Shown piece after piece: positions 9,801-19,514 of a stretch of 64,000 nucleotides of DNA. The notes beneath the pieces were generated by a model. It had not been told where the DNA came from. It ran no database searches and saw only the letters and a program-made list of their open reading frames with translations. The stretch is from an uncultured Granulosicoccus sp. (GTDB taxonomy: Bacteria; Pseudomonadota; Gammaproteobacteria; Granulosicoccales; Granulosicoccaceae). The position numbers and the translations under genes were made by a program. The DNA lies in the NCBI GenBank assembly GCA_947492525.1, contig CANLNQ010000015.1:124001-188000 (forward strand), written 5' to 3'. Within the stretch, counting starts at the first letter, position 1, and every line of letters starts with the position of its first letter.

Positions 9801-12384
9801 GCTTGGAACGTGTCATCGCAGCCTGGCCCAGATAGGCTGCCAGCTTGAGGCGCTGGGCCTCGCCACCGCTGAGCGTGGGTACCGGTTGTCCGAGTTGCAG
9901 ATAGCCCAGTCCCACATCGCTCAATGAGCGCAAGGCCGTACTGACCGCCTTGTCGTCCACAAAGAATTCGAGTGCGCGGTCAACCGTCATGTCGAGCACA
10001 TCCGCGATCGACTGGCCTTCTTCCTCATGGGCGTTGAACAGCTTGATTTCCAGCAGCTCCGGGCGATAGCGACGCCCCTGACATTCGGCACAGCGCAGAT
10101 AGACATCCGAGAGAAACTGCATCTCGACGTGCTCGAATCCATTACCCGAGCAGGCCGGGCAGCGCATGCCGGAATTGAAACTGAAGGCACTGGCCTTGTA
10201 GCCGCGCTCCTGGGCTTCGGGGACCTTTTCGAACAGCTTGCGAATCGGCTCGAAGGCTCCCGTGTAGCTGACAGGGTTGGAGCGGGCCGACTTGCCGATA
10301 GGGGACTGGTCCACCAGAATGACATCGCTGATCTGCTCGTCACCGCTGATCGATGCAAACGGCAATGCCGTTTCCTTCGGCTTTCCCTTGAGCGCCGAGA
10401 GCGCATTGAACAGGGTGTCCTGTATCAGTGTGGATTTGCCGGAACCGCTGGGACCGGTCAGGCATACCAGCCGGTTCAGCGGGATCTCCAGGCTCACATC
10501 CTTCAGGTTGTGGCCGCGGGCTCCAGACAGGAGCAGCAGTTCGGCTTTCCCGTCAGCGCGTGGCGGTGACTCGAAGTGCAGGGTCTTGTCGCCGTTGAGG
10601 TATTTCGCCGTCAGCGACTTGCGGCTCTTCAGCATGGCGGCCGGCTTGCCATTGAACACGATGTTGCCGCCGTTGCGACCCGGGCCGGGGCCGATATCGA
10701 TGATGCGATCGGCGGCCATCATCAGTTGCGGATCATGTTCCACCACGATCAGGGTATTGCCGGCATCGCGCAGACGCTGCAGCACCCGGATGACGCGATC
10801 CATGTCCTGGGCATGCAGACCGATACTCGGCTCATCCAGCACGAACAGGGTATTGACCAGTGAGGTGCCCAGAGCGGTGGTCAGGTTGATACGCTGAACC
10901 TCGCCACCCGAGAGCGTGCGCGATTGACGATCCAGGGTGAGATACCCCAGGCCGACATCATTGAGGTAGCTCAGCCGCGCGCGCATCTCGCGCACCACCA
11001 TGTCGGTCGGGTCATCCACATGACCCTCGGCAAGGGCGTCGATGAACTGCAGGGAGGCCGACAAGGGCAGTTGCATCAGGTCGACGATGTTCAGTCCCGG
11101 CAGGGTCTTCATGACCTTGTCCGACAGGGGGGACTCAGTCGAGCGGTAGCGCGCCAATGGGTCGATGACCTTTCGTGCATCGTCGAGTGTACCGACCCGC
11201 CAGTTCAGTGATTCGGGTTTGAGTCGAGCCCCATGGCAGGCGGGGCATTCATCGTAGCTGCGGTACTTGGCCAGCATGACGCGCACGTGCATGCGATAGG
11301 ACTTGCGCTCCAGCCAGTCGAAGAAGCCGACCACACCGTACCAGTGATCATCGCCATCCTTGCCATCGCCCTGGATGACCCAGTCCTGCTGCTCCTGACT
11401 CATGGCTTCGAAAGGCACATCCAGCGGTATACCTTGCTTGCGTGCGGCCTTTTCCATGTCGCGCTGGCAGACCGAGCTCTTCTCTGTCTGAAAGACCTTG
11501 ACGGCGCCACCCTTGAGGGTCTTGCTGACATCAGGGAGTGCCAGTCGATAATCGATGCCGATGACCCGACCGAAACCCTTGCAGGTCTCGCAGGCACCAA
11601 TGGGAGAATTGAAGGAGAAGCTGGACGGTGTCGGTTCGCGGTAGCGGATACCACAGTCCTCGCACTGCAGGGCGACCGAGTAGCTGGTCTGAGACGTGGA
11701 CTGGCGATCCTCGCCCAGGGTGTGCACGGTGACCTTGCCCTGGCCGTAGCGCAAACCGGCTTCGATGGCTTCGATGAAGCGCCCGCGGTTGTCCTCGCGG
11801 GTACTCAGGCGATCCTGTATGACATCGATGCTGGTCTCGTTCTGCTGATGCACCCGGGTATAGCCTTGACGCGCCAGCCAGTCCTGAATCTCGGTCGCCT
11901 CGAAGTTCTCGGGAACGGGAATCCGGAAGGTCACCATGATGCGACCGGGTTCACCACCGTCGAACCAGTCGCTGCTGATGTTCTCCGGTGTGTCGCGTTT
12001 CACCGGCTTGCCGCAGCAGCCGCAATACAGCTCGGCGGTACGTGCGAACAACAATTTGATATGGTCGTTCAGCTCGGTCATGGTGCCGACTGTTGAGCGC
12101 GAGGTGCGCACCGGATTGGTCTGATCGATGGCGATGGCCGGTGGTATGCCCTCGATGCGGTCCACCTGGGGCTTGTCCATGCGGTCCAGAAACTGGCGGG
12201 CATAGGGCGAGAAGGTCTCGACGTAGCGCCGTTGGCCTTCCGCGTAGATGGTATCGAACGCCAGTGTCGACTTGCCGCTGCCGCTGACGCCGGTGATGAC
12301 GATCAGCTCGCCATGGGGCAGTTTCAGATCAAGGTGCTTCAGATTGTTCTGATGGGCATTCTCGATCAGTATGTGCTTGCTCAT
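6859..12384 (-). CDS. uvrA: tandem (double-length) UvrA excinuclease subunit, four ABC ATPase domains
   Basis: 1841 residues, about twice the usual 940. Two complete UvrA-like halves are joined head to tail at about residue 960-990. Walker A motifs are at 32-40 (GVSGSGKST), 644-652 (GPSGSGKST), 1015-1023 (GMSGSGKST) and 1524-1532 (GVSGSGKST); each is matched by an LSGGE signature and a DEP(S/T)xGLH Walker B, so all four ATPase sites look intact. Zinc-type Cys pairs occur in both halves (CGCC at 121, CEDC at 241 with CETC at 265, CPAC at 380 and 742, CPDC at about 1104). UvrA normally dimerises to scan DNA for bulky damage and load UvrB; this protein may form that dimer within one chain. Whether it is the only UvrA of the cell cannot be seen here. 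Confidence 0.93.
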   Translation of the reverse strand: MSKHILIENAHQNNLKHLDLKLPHGELIVITGVSGSGKSTLAFDTIYAEGQRRYVETFSPYARQFLDRMDKPQVDRIEGIPPAIAIDQTNPVRTSRSTVGTMTELNDHIKLLFARTAELYCGCCGKPVKRDTPENISSDWFDGGEPGRIMVTFRIPVPENFEATEIQDWLARQGYTRVHQQNETSIDVIQDRLSTREDNRGRFIEAIEAGLRYGQGKVTVHTLGEDRQSTSQTSYSVALQCEDCGIRYREPTPSSFSFNSPIGACETCKGFGRVIGIDYRLALPDVSKTLKGGAVKVFQTEKSSVCQRDMEKAARKQGIPLDVPFEAMSQEQQDWVIQGDGKDGDDHWYGVVGFFDWLERKSYRMHVRVMLAKYRSYDECPACHGARLKPESLNWRVGTLDDARKVIDPLARYRSTESPLSDKVMKTLPGLNIVDLMQLPLSASLQFIDALAEGHVDDPTDMVVREMRARLSYLNDVGLGYLTLDRQSRTLSGGEVQRINLTTALGTSLVNTLFVLDEPSIGLHAQDMDRVIRVLQRLRDAGNTLIVVEHDPQLMMAADRIIDIGPGPGRNGGNIVFNGKPAAMLKSRKSLTAKYLNGDKTLHFESPPRADGKAELLLLSGARGHNLKDVSLEIPLNRLVCLTGPSGSGKSTLIQDTLFNALSALKGKPKETALPFASISGDEQISDVILVDQSPIGKSARSNPVSYTGAFEPIRKLFEKVPEAQERGYKASAFSFNSGMRCPACSGNGFEHVEMQFLSDVYLRCAECQGRRYRPELLEIKLFNAHEEEGQSIADVLDMTVDRALEFFVDDKAVSTALRSLSDVGLGYLQLGQPVPTLSGGEAQRLKLAAYLGQAAMTRSKRTIKGQTLFLFDEPTTGLHFEDIDKLLGAFEQLVEQGHSLVVIEHNLDVIANADWIIDLGPAGGAAGGSIVCTGTPQQVMSHKTSVTAASLRDYQEASDRLRHTAVVAEPEARLQTLVPVPEPGDAIEVHKAREHNLKNIDVSIPRDKLTVITGMSGSGKSTLAFDIVFNEGQRRYLESLNAYARQFVQPASRPDVDAITGIPPTVAIEQRTSRGGRKSTVATMTEIYHFLRLLFVKLGEQYCPDCEVPISAQSVDAITAQVIKRHRGKQIHLHAPLIVDRKGYYTDLAKWALNKGFETLRVDGKALPTADWPRLDRFKEHTIDLPVASIMVDVRHEAELQALIQRAIDFGSGVVKIGTGKGSEKLFSTQRACPSCQRSFAELDPRMFSYNSRHGWCPECFGTGEIIPGFDEEQTGEERNWSGSDQEPVVCSACHGQRLKPESLAVYFQDWNIADYTTLSIVEAGKVFATIKLEERQASIARDSLKELNSRLSFLDEVGLSYLSLDRSAPTLSGGEAQRIRLAAQLGSNLQGVCYILDEPTIGLHPRDNRMLLDTLARLQKKGNTIVVVEHDEETILSADHVIDIGPGAGVRGGEIVASGTVAQVRKNPQSVTGKLLDHPLQHPLYPTRGKPEHSLHIENATLHNLKNVSVDIPLGQLVCVSGVSGSGKSTLIRDVVHDNLRVLNAQKRKRKLGPLIGCEQITGWESISRLLEVDQTPIGKTSRSCPATYIGFWDNIRRLFADTTEARIRGYTASRFSFNTGEGRCEECGGQGMQRIEMSFLPDVRVLCEVCNGQRFNHETLSVRYKDRSIGEVLMMNVDEAVEFFEAHVSIHHALKLLQDVGLGYLTLGQQSRTLSGGEAQRIKLVSELAKAKPSVKDSSGKSIVNVHTLYILDEPTVGLHMADVENLIHVLHRLVEAGNSVIVIEHNLDIMAEADWIIDMGPEGGTGGGRVVARGVPKKVAGSKRSRTAPYLADLLKP

Positions 12385-12565
12385 GAATTATGGGGCGTTG
12401 TCTGACGTAGAAAGTGAGGCGAACGGTGTGGCTGAGAACGCCTTTGATCGGGTAGTTGGGTGGGTCCTGGGATAGATTTACCCGTGCGCTGGTCATAGTG
12501 TACGGATATACGGTAGTTTGGACCATGTCCGGTACTGACGCGTCGCTACTGTAAGATCAGGCAAA

Positions 12566-13369
12566 ATGGCGCAATCTCAAGTTCACACGATTCGGGAGTT
12601 TAGGGAATTGGACGACATCAGCGAAGCAGTCAAGGCCTTCGAGCGCGATGGTTACTACGTGGCGCGATCACTGTTCTCGAGTGAAGACGTGCAGGCCCTG
12701 GTCGATCTCATCGACCAGTCTCTCTCGCCGGCCCTGGCCCCGGTGGAGTTCGAAGCCGACGTGCATTACCCCGGCGCGCCGAGTTCGAAAACGGCGCCCG
12801 GTGGCAATACACCGAGACGATTGCTGCATGCCTTCGGCCGGGATCGGCTGTTTCAGCAGGTAGGCAAGCACCCCAGGGTGGTCGCCATGCTCAAGGCATT
12901 GATGAAAACCGACCACATACGTCTGTCGCAGAACCACCACAATTGCGTGATGACCAAGCATCCGGGCTTCAGCAGCGTCACCAGCTGGCATCAGGATATT
13001 CGCTACTGGCGCTTCGATCGACGCGAGCTGGTCAGCAGCTGGCTGGCATTGGGGCCGGAAAATGCACATAACGGCGGTCTGCTGGTCATACCGGGATCCC
13101 ACACGCTGGACTTCGAGCCGGGTCAGTTCGATGCGTCGCTGTTTCTGCGAACCGATCTGGCGGACAATGAAGAGTTGCTGTCGCGGGCAGTGGCGGTGGA
13201 GCTGGACCCCGGGGATCTGCTGCTTTTCCACTCGCGCACCTTGCACGCTGCCGGGCAGAACGATTCGGATGTCATCAAGCGGTCACTGGTCTACACCTAC
13301 CGTGCGGAAGACAATCAGCCGATTCCCGAGACGCGCTCCGCCGTGTATGAAGACATCCCCGTGTCGTGA
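12566..13369 (+). CDS. phytanoyl-CoA dioxygenase (PhyH) family protein
   Basis: 267 residues of the Fe(II)/2-oxoglutarate-dependent PhyH family. The iron ligands are visible: W-H142-Q-D144 and H227 in FHSRTLHAAGQN, with an Arg near 240 (IKRSLVYTYRA) placed to bind 2-oxoglutarate. GPENAHNGGLLVIPGSHTL is the typical strand before the distal His. Such enzymes hydroxylate acyl-CoAs, carrier-bound or free small molecules. The stop overlaps the start of a phosphopantetheinyl transferase (GTGA), so the two are translationally coupled; the pair hints at a carrier-protein-linked pathway, but no synthase is nearby. It diverges from uvrA across 181 bp. Confidence 0.88.
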   Translation: MAQSQVHTIREFRELDDISEAVKAFERDGYYVARSLFSSEDVQALVDLIDQSLSPALAPVEFEADVHYPGAPSSKTAPGGNTPRRLLHAFGRDRLFQQVGKHPRVVAMLKALMKTDHIRLSQNHHNCVMTKHPGFSSVTSWHQDIRYWRFDRRELVSSWLALGPENAHNGGLLVIPGSHTLDFEPGQFDASLFLRTDLADNEELLSRAVAVELDPGDLLLFHSRTLHAAGQNDSDVIKRSLVYTYRAEDNQPIPETRSAVYEDIPVS

Positions 13370-14064
13370 ACGGGATCGGTGAGCCCGTTCTGAACCCCAT
13401 CAACGGGTTGACCTACGCACCGGAATGGGCGGGCACCAATGTGTACCTTGCCTGCTGCGAAGTCGGGCAGGGCATGGACGATCTGTACCCTGCAGAGTTC
13501 GAGCTGATTGCCTCCTCGGCGCCACTTCGGCGTCGTACCTTTGCCAGCGGCCGATACTGCGCCAGAGCGGCGCTTGCCGAGGCCGGTCTGCCACCGGTCG
13601 AACTGTTGCGGGCCGATGACGGTGCCGTGCGCTGGCCGGAAGGCGTCATCGGCAGTGTCAGCCACACCAACGAGTGGGCCGTGGCTGCGGTGGCTGTCGA
13701 GCAGATGTGTGAAGCGCGCAGTATGGGCGTCGATCTGGAGCGCATCCAGACGCTCGGTGCCGGCGTGCTGAAACTGGTCGCCACCGATGCCGAGCGTGCC
13801 GAGATCGCGGAGGCGGGCGAGGAAGACTGGCATGCAACGGCTCTGTTCAGTCTGAAGGAGAGCCTGTACAAGTGTCTGCGACCGGTGTGCGGTCGTTTCA
13901 TCGAGTTTGCCGAGGTCGAGATCAGTGACATCGTCTCGGGCCGGCCAAGGGTCTGTTTTCACAGCCGCGATCTGGCGGATCGCGTGGATGTGTCGGCGCT
14001 GAATCTGCGAATGGCCCTGACGCCGGGCCACGTCTTCACGCTCGCCTGGTTGCGCGCCAGCTGA
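13366..14064 (+). CDS. 4'-phosphopantetheinyl transferase (Sfp/EntD superfamily)
   Basis: 232 residues starting with GTG overlapping the dioxygenase stop. The two signature elements are present: GVDLERI at 121-127, whose Asp and Glu bind Mg2+, and FSLKESLYKCL at about 161-171 with the invariant K-E-S. RTFASGRYCARAAL and GSVSHTNEWAVAAVA are typical of the EntD/Sfp class that transfers the phosphopantetheine arm from CoA to carrier proteins of fatty-acid, polyketide or non-ribosomal peptide synthesis. The carrier partner is not in the window. Confidence 0.9.
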   Translation: MNGIGEPVLNPINGLTYAPEWAGTNVYLACCEVGQGMDDLYPAEFELIASSAPLRRRTFASGRYCARAALAEAGLPPVELLRADDGAVRWPEGVIGSVSHTNEWAVAAVAVEQMCEARSMGVDLERIQTLGAGVLKLVATDAERAEIAEAGEEDWHATALFSLKESLYKCLRPVCGRFIEFAEVEISDIVSGRPRVCFHSRDLADRVDVSALNLRMALTPGHVFTLAWLRAS

Positions 14065-14149
14065 TGTGACGGCTGCACGCCGGAGCGTGGTAAGCAGTCC
14101 TGTGCAACAGGGCGGGTGGCAAGCTGCGGTCGCTGCTGTATATTAGGGG

Positions 14150-14167
14150 GTCCGGTCGCGACCGGAC
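14150..14167. repeat. 18-bp perfect palindrome upstream of leuS
   Basis: GTCCGGTCGCGACCGGAC reads the same on both strands. It lies 40 bp before the leuS start, just after an AT-rich TGTATATTAG that could be a -10 region, so it may be an operator or a leader hairpin. No U tract follows on the plus strand. Confidence 0.6.
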
Positions 14168-14206
14168 ACAATCCCTCTTTCCCTGGCAATTCACCGAAGA
14201 CATCTC

Positions 14207-16834
14207 ATGCAGGACCAATACGACTTTCGCCGCACGGAATCCGAAGTGCAGGCCGTCTGGACCTCCAACGAAGCGTTCAAAGTCACCGAGGACACGGAAA
14301 GGCCCAAGTACTACTGCCTCTGCATGTTTCCCTATCCCAGTGGCAGTCTGCACATGGGGCACGTCAGAAACTACACCATCGGTGATGTGGTCTCGCGTTA
14401 CAAGCGCATGCAGGGCTTCAACGTGTTGCAACCCATGGGTTGGGACGCCTTTGGCCTGCCAGCGGAGAATGCAGCCATCAAGAACAACACGGCGCCGGCC
14501 AAGTGGACCTATTCGAACATCGAGGAGATGCGCGAACAGCTGCAGAAGCTGGGTATCGCCTACGACTGGTCACGCGAACTGGCCACCTGCACACCCCAGT
14601 ACTACCGATGGGAGCAGTGGTTCTTCACGCAACTGGTGAAAAAGGGTCTGGCCTACAAGAAAATGGCGGTGGTCAACTGGGATCCGGTGGAAGGCACCGT
14701 ACTGGCCAATGAGCAGGTGGATGCCGATGGGCGTGGCTGGCGTTCGGGCGCCAAGGTGGAGCGGCGGGAGATTCCGCAGTGGTTCCTGAAGATCACCCAG
14801 TATGCCGAAGAGCTGCTGGAAGAGACCGACAAGCTGGAAGGCTGGCCTGAAGCCGTACGAGCACAACAGAAGAACTGGATTGGCCGGTCCGAAGGGGTCG
14901 AGTTCGAATTCGCTCTCGCTGGTCGCGGTGACAAGCCACTGGACATCACCGAGGATGGCATGGATGACGCCATCCGTGTCTACACCACACGGCCCGACAC
15001 GGTTGCCGGCGTCACCTACATGGCGGTGGCTGCCGAGCATCCTGTGGCGCGTGCCATGGGCAAGCGAAATTCCGAAGTGGCTGATTTCATAGCGGAATGC
15101 ACCAGCACGGGCACCTCCGAAGCCGCCATGGAAACCATGGAGAAACGCGGTGTACCGCTGGGCATCGAAGCCATCAATCCGGTGTCCGGCGAACGGGTGC
15201 CGGTCTACGTCGCCAACTTTGTCCTGATGAGCTATGGAACCGGCGCTGTCATGTCGGTGCCGGCTCATGACCAGCGCGATTGGGAATTTGCCAGCAAGTA
15301 CGGTCTGCCGATCAAGCAGGTGGTGCAATCCGTCGACAGCCCCGTGGATGTCAGCGAGGCGGCTTTCACGGACAAGGAAAACACGATCACCATCAACTCC
15401 GGTGATTTCGACGGACTGGACCATGCGGCCGCGTTTGCGGCGACGGCCGATTTTCTCGTCGAGCAGGCCCGCGGTGAACGCAAGGTCAATTACCGCCTGC
15501 GCGACTGGGGTGTCTCACGACAGCGCTACTGGGGTTGCCCCATTCCGATCATCTACGATGAGGAAGGCAATGTGCATGTGGTACCGGAGGAAGATCTGCC
15601 GGTCCGCTTGCCCGAAGACGTTGCCTTTTCCGGGGTCAAATCGCCGATCAAGGAAGATCCGGATTTCATCAACACCACGGTTCCCGGCACGGACAAGCCG
15701 GGTCGACGCGAGACCGATACCTTCGATACCTTTTTCGAGTCCAGCTGGTACTACGCCCGTTTCTGTTCGCCCGATGCTGCCAGGATGCTGGATGAGCGAG
15801 CCAATTACTGGCTGCCGGTGGACCAGTACATCGGTGGCGTCGAACATGCCGTACTGCATCTGTTGTACGCACGCTTCTTCCACAAGTTGATGCGCGACGC
15901 GGGTCTGGTGGTGTCCGATGAACCTTTCACCCGGCTGCTGACTCAGGGCATGGTGGTCGCAGAATCCTTCTACAGGAACTCTGACAGTGGCAAGGCGGAA
16001 TACTACAACCGCAAGGAGCTGGACATCGAGTATGACGACAAGGGGCGAATTGCCAGCGCGATTCTGAAGGCCGACGGTCAGCCAGTGACTGTCGGTCGTA
16101 TCGAGAAGATGTCGAAGTCCAAGAACAACGGTGTCGATCCGCTAGAGATGATCGATCGCTACGGGGCGGACACCATGCGCCTGTTCTCCATGAGCGATAC
16201 TCCGCCACACCAGTCTCTGGAATGGAAAGAGGGTGGCGTGGAAGGCATGCACCGCTTCCTGAAGCGTGTCTGGCGAGAGATCGGCGCTCTGGATGAATCC
16301 TTTTCCGGCGCGGTACTGGACGTCGATTCCCTGAATGCCGATCAGAAGGCCTTGCGCCGCAAGACGCATGAAACCATCGCCAAGGTGACCGACGATATCG
16401 AACGGCGAATGACCTTCAACACGGCCATCGCCTCGATGATGGAGCTGTTCAACGACGTGACCCGCTTCGATGATTCCAGCGAGTCGGGCAAGGCGGTGGT
16501 CTTCGAAGCCTGCAGTGCACTGATCCGTCTGCTCAGTCCTTTCGTGCCTCACATCACGCATGAGCTGTGGCAGCATCTGGGCTACAGCACGGCCTTGATC
16601 AACGAAGCCTGGCCGGAAACCGACGAGGCTGCGCTGACCCGGGATGAGCTGGAACTGGTGGTACAGGTCAATGGCAAGCGACGTTCTTCCATCACGGTAT
16701 CGGCCGATGCCAGCAAGGAAGATTGTGAAGCGGCGGCGAAAGCCGATGCGGGCGTGCAGCGCCACATCGAAGGCCTGACCGTTCGCAAGGTGATCGTCGT
16801 ACCCGGCCGTCTGGTGAACATCGTTGCAAACTGA
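14207..16834 (+). CDS. leuS: leucyl-tRNA synthetase
   Basis: 875 residues, the normal bacterial length. Class I synthetase that charges tRNA-Leu in the cytoplasm. The HIGH-type motif is [11 protein letters not shown] (H49-M-G-H52) and the KMSKS loop is at about 634-638. The editing (CP1) domain with [19 protein letters not shown] and [15 protein letters not shown] lies between them, followed by the tryptophan-rich catalytic region, an anticodon-binding helical domain and a C-terminal domain ending in [16 protein letters not shown]. It stands alone: lptE and holA, which often follow leuS in gammaproteobacteria, are not here (lptE is at 22221). Confidence 0.98.
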   Translation: MQDQYDFRRTESEVQAVWTSNEAFKVTEDTERPKYYCLCMFPYPSGSLHMGHVRNYTIGDVVSRYKRMQGFNVLQPMGWDAFGLPAENAAIKNNTAPAKWTYSNIEEMREQLQKLGIAYDWSRELATCTPQYYRWEQWFFTQLVKKGLAYKKMAVVNWDPVEGTVLANEQVDADGRGWRSGAKVERREIPQWFLKITQYAEELLEETDKLEGWPEAVRAQQKNWIGRSEGVEFEFALAGRGDKPLDITEDGMDDAIRVYTTRPDTVAGVTYMAVAAEHPVARAMGKRNSEVADFIAECTSTGTSEAAMETMEKRGVPLGIEAINPVSGERVPVYVANFVLMSYGTGAVMSVPAHDQRDWEFASKYGLPIKQVVQSVDSPVDVSEAAFTDKENTITINSGDFDGLDHAAAFAATADFLVEQARGERKVNYRLRDWGVSRQRYWGCPIPIIYDEEGNVHVVPEEDLPVRLPEDVAFSGVKSPIKEDPDFINTTVPGTDKPGRRETDTFDTFFESSWYYARFCSPDAARMLDERANYWLPVDQYIGGVEHAVLHLLYARFFHKLMRDAGLVVSDEPFTRLLTQGMVVAESFYRNSDSGKAEYYNRKELDIEYDDKGRIASAILKADGQPVTVGRIEKMSKSKNNGVDPLEMIDRYGADTMRLFSMSDTPPHQSLEWKEGGVEGMHRFLKRVWREIGALDESFSGAVLDVDSLNADQKALRRKTHETIAKVTDDIERRMTFNTAIASMMELFNDVTRFDDSSESGKAVVFEACSALIRLLSPFVPHITHELWQHLGYSTALINEAWPETDEAALTRDELELVVQVNGKRRSSITVSADASKEDCEAAAKADAGVQRHIEGLTVRKVIVVPGRLVNIVAN

Positions 16835-16940
16835 CGCGAACAGGGGTTGACGTCGTGATTCATCCGGCTGACGGTCGGGACGGGGCAGGATGCACCCGGT
16901 CTGGGTATCCGCACCGTTCGCTTCGGCCAGATGCTGCATC

Positions 16941-17885
16941 ATGACGGCCCTCGTCAAACGGGCTTTCAACAGCACCATCGGCAATGCCTATCTGCTGCTG
17001 ATCATCGCCCCCCTGTTATGGGGCGGAAATGCGGTCGCCGGTCGCCTGGCTACCGCCGACTGGCAACCCTTCACCGTGACCAGTCTGCGGTGGCTGTGTG
17101 CGTCTCTCTATCTGTTGCCATTCGCCTACGGCCCCCTGAAAAGAGACTGGCCGACGATACGCCCATACCTGTGGGTGCTGGTCTCCCTGGGCGCCTTCGG
17201 CATGGCGATGTTCAATCTGTTGATGTATCTTGCGCTGAATTACACCACAGCCATCAACGTGAGTATCGAGCAGGCCGCCTTGCCGATGCTGATCATGCTG
17301 GCCAATTTCGTCTTTCTCTCGCAGCGCGTCAGGTGGCTGCAGATCGTCGGCCTGGTGCTGACACTGTTCGGTGTCCTGCTGACGGCAACGGCCGGAGAGC
17401 CCGGTCGTTTCCTGACCGAAGGGCTCAATCTCGGAGACGCCATCATGCTGGTGGCGTGTATCTTCTACGCGGGCTATTCCTTCGGCCTGCGATGGCGCCC
17501 GGATATCCACTGGATGAGCTTCATGTGGATCATCGCCACAAGCGCCTTCGTCATGACCATACCGTTTGCAGGTTGGGAAATCTCGCAGCAGGGCTTCAGC
17601 ATGCCGAGCATCCGCGGTTGGATGGTGCTGCTGTACGTCATCATCTTTCCGACCGTGGTCAGTCAGCTGGCCTTTGCCCGTGGCGTGGAACTCATCGGCA
17701 GCAACCGGGCCGGTCTGTTCGTGAATCTGGTACCGATCTTCGGCTCGCTATTGGCGGTGCTGATTCTGGGTGAGCAGTTTCGCTGGTTCCATCTGGCGGG
17801 GCTGCTGCTGGTACTTGCCGGTATTGCACTGGCGGAAAAGGCCGCGGTCAAATCCGGAACCGACGCTCTCAAGGCAGGGACCTGA
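16941..17885 (+). CDS. EamA/DMT family transporter
   Basis: About 314 residues from ATG 16941; the frame is open from 16890 but the added residues look unlike a membrane leader. Ten hydrophobic segments arranged as two EamA repeats: the first opens with LLLIIAPLLWGGNAVAGRLA, the second with IMLVACIFYAGYSFGLRW. Such inner-membrane proteins export metabolites or amino acids; the substrate is unknown. The C-terminus is lysine/alanine-rich and cytoplasmic. It converges with zwf across a region of tandem repeats. Confidence 0.88.
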   Translation: MTALVKRAFNSTIGNAYLLLIIAPLLWGGNAVAGRLATADWQPFTVTSLRWLCASLYLLPFAYGPLKRDWPTIRPYLWVLVSLGAFGMAMFNLLMYLALNYTTAINVSIEQAALPMLIMLANFVFLSQRVRWLQIVGLVLTLFGVLLTATAGEPGRFLTEGLNLGDAIMLVACIFYAGYSFGLRWRPDIHWMSFMWIIATSAFVMTIPFAGWEISQQGFSMPSIRGWMVLLYVIIFPTVVSQLAFARGVELIGSNRAGLFVNLVPIFGSLLAVLILGEQFRWFHLAGLLLVLAGIALAEKAAVKSGTDALKAGT

Positions 17886-17948
17886 ATCCAGCGGGTGTCC
17901 GTTCGATCGGTGCAGCCGCAACGCCCGCAGCAGTACAAGGGCGGCTGA

Positions 17949-18032
17949 CAATCGCGACGTCGCCAGCCAGGGCTCTTGCAACCCACCAATCGCGACGTCG
18001 CCAGCCAGGGCCCTTGCGACCCATCAATCGCG
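17949..18032. repeat. 38-bp direct tandem repeat, 2.2 copies
   Basis: Copy 1 is 17949-17986 and copy 2 is 17987-18024, differing at only a few positions; a third copy begins (CAATCGCG) at 18025. Each unit opens CAATCGCGACGTCGCCAGCC. The array lies in the gap between the EamA gene and zwf, and the third partial copy runs into the zwf stop codon (18024-18026), so the repeat may have grown out of the zwf end. Confidence 0.85.
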
Positions 18033-19469
18033 CCAGTTGCGTTCGAACGGCAGCCGCCAGGCCCGGGGCCCGATCAATTGATGAATGGCGTTGGGTCCCC
18101 AGGAGCCCTGTGAGTAGCGCGCCACCGGAGGCGGGTTGTCCAGTAGCGGTGCAGACACTTCCCACAATCGCTCGATGCCGCGGGACGTGGTAAACAAGGT
18201 GTGATCGCCGCGCATGGCATCCAGAATGAGTCGCTCATAGGCTTCGAGAACCTCGCCGACCTGCTTGGTCTCGTCCATGGCGAACTGCAGGCTGTGCTTG
18301 TCCAGCTTCATGCCGGGACCGGGACGTTTACCATAGAAGCTCAGTGACGTACGCGAAGAATCCGACAGGTCGAAGGTCAGGTGATCCGGCCCGTGCAGAC
18401 CCACGCCTGAATCACGAGGAAACATGCTCTTTGGCGGTTCCTGAAAGGCGATCGAGATGATCCGCTGCCCTTCAGCCAGCCTCTTTCCGGTGCGCAGATA
18501 GAACGGTACCCCCGCCCATCGCCAGTTGTCGATAGAGCATTTCAGGGCGATGAAGGTCTCCGTTTCCGAATCGGGGTTGACGCCGTCCATGTCGCGGTAA
18601 CCGTTGAACTGGCCGCGCACCGCATGACGCGGCAGGATCGGCATCATGCTGCGGAAGACCTTGTTCTTTTCTTCGCTGATCGAGGCAGGCTCCAGAGCAA
18701 CCGGTGGCTCCATCGCCACGAAGGCCAGAATCTGGAAGAGGTGAGTGACCACCATGTCGCGAAAGGCACCGGTCGTTTCATAGAATCCGGCGCGATTTTC
18801 AAGCCCGAGTGTTTCCGGTACATCGATCTGGACATGGTCGATGAAATTGCGGTTCCAGATCGGCTCGAACAGACCATTGGCAAAGCGAAAGGCCAGGATG
18901 TTCTGCGCAGGTTCCTTCCCCAGGAAGTGATCGATGCGAAAGACTTGCTGCTCATCGAATACCTTGTGCACTTCGCTGTTCAGACGCACGGCAGATTCGA
19001 GATCGACGCCGAAGGGTTTCTCCATGACGATCCGGGCACGCTCGATCAGCTTCGCCTCTCCCAGGGTGTTGATGACCGACAGCGCAGCCTTGGGTGGTAC
19101 CGACAGGTAGTGGAGTCGGCGACACTCGGTACCGATGCCGGCCTCCGCTGCCAGCACAGCCTGCTCCAGAGCGGCGGCACCTGCCGACAAGGGAACGTAG
19201 GAGAGGCGGTCGCGGTAGGCTTGCCAGTCTTCGTCGCTCAGCGTGCGCTTGGAAAACTCCTCCAGAGAAGAACGGCACACATTCTGGAATTCTTCGTCAC
19301 TGAGTTCCTCCAGCGAGACGCCGATGATCTTGCAGTCGGGTATGAATCCGGCACTGGACAGATGATAGAGGCCGGGAATCAGCTTGCGTTTGGCCAGATC
19401 ACCTGTCGCGCCGAAGAGTACGACGACCTGTGGGTATTCAGGACCTACGCCTGGAGTTACTTTAGCCAT
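18024..19469 (-). CDS. zwf: glucose-6-phosphate 1-dehydrogenase
   Basis: 481 residues. Oxidises glucose 6-phosphate to 6-phosphogluconolactone with NADP+, the entry to the oxidative pentose phosphate and Entner-Doudoroff routes. [10 protein letters not shown] (20-29) is the dinucleotide-binding motif and RIDHFLGKE (178-186) carries the catalytic His and the substrate-binding Lys. MEKPFG near 149 and the C-terminal beta+alpha domain are typical. No pgl, edd or eda gene is adjacent. It follows the RNB ribonuclease gene by 96 bp on the same strand; a 12-bp palindrome lies in that gap. Confidence 0.97.
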   Translation of the reverse strand: MAKVTPGVGPEYPQVVVLFGATGDLAKRKLIPGLYHLSSAGFIPDCKIIGVSLEELSDEEFQNVCRSSLEEFSKRTLSDEDWQAYRDRLSYVPLSAGAAALEQAVLAAEAGIGTECRRLHYLSVPPKAALSVINTLGEAKLIERARIVMEKPFGVDLESAVRLNSEVHKVFDEQQVFRIDHFLGKEPAQNILAFRFANGLFEPIWNRNFIDHVQIDVPETLGLENRAGFYETTGAFRDMVVTHLFQILAFVAMEPPVALEPASISEEKNKVFRSMMPILPRHAVRGQFNGYRDMDGVNPDSETETFIALKCSIDNWRWAGVPFYLRTGKRLAEGQRIISIAFQEPPKSMFPRDSGVGLHGPDHLTFDLSDSSRTSLSFYGKRPGPGMKLDKHSLQFAMDETKQVGEVLEAYERLILDAMRGDHTLFTTSRGIERLWEVSAPLLDNPPPVARYSQGSWGPNAIHQLIGPRAWRLPFERNWRD

Positions 19470-19514
19470 GTTGTCAGGAATCTCGGTGTCGAATGAACGC
19501 TTTGTATGAAACAG

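Noticed and set aside
11233-12096. 287-codon open frame on the plus strand inside uvrA
   Set aside because: Runs opposite the first UvrA half, which has intact motifs; no recognisable product.
18624-19496. 290-codon open frame opposite zwf
   Set aside because: Mirror of zwf codons and reaches beyond its start without an SD; no domain.
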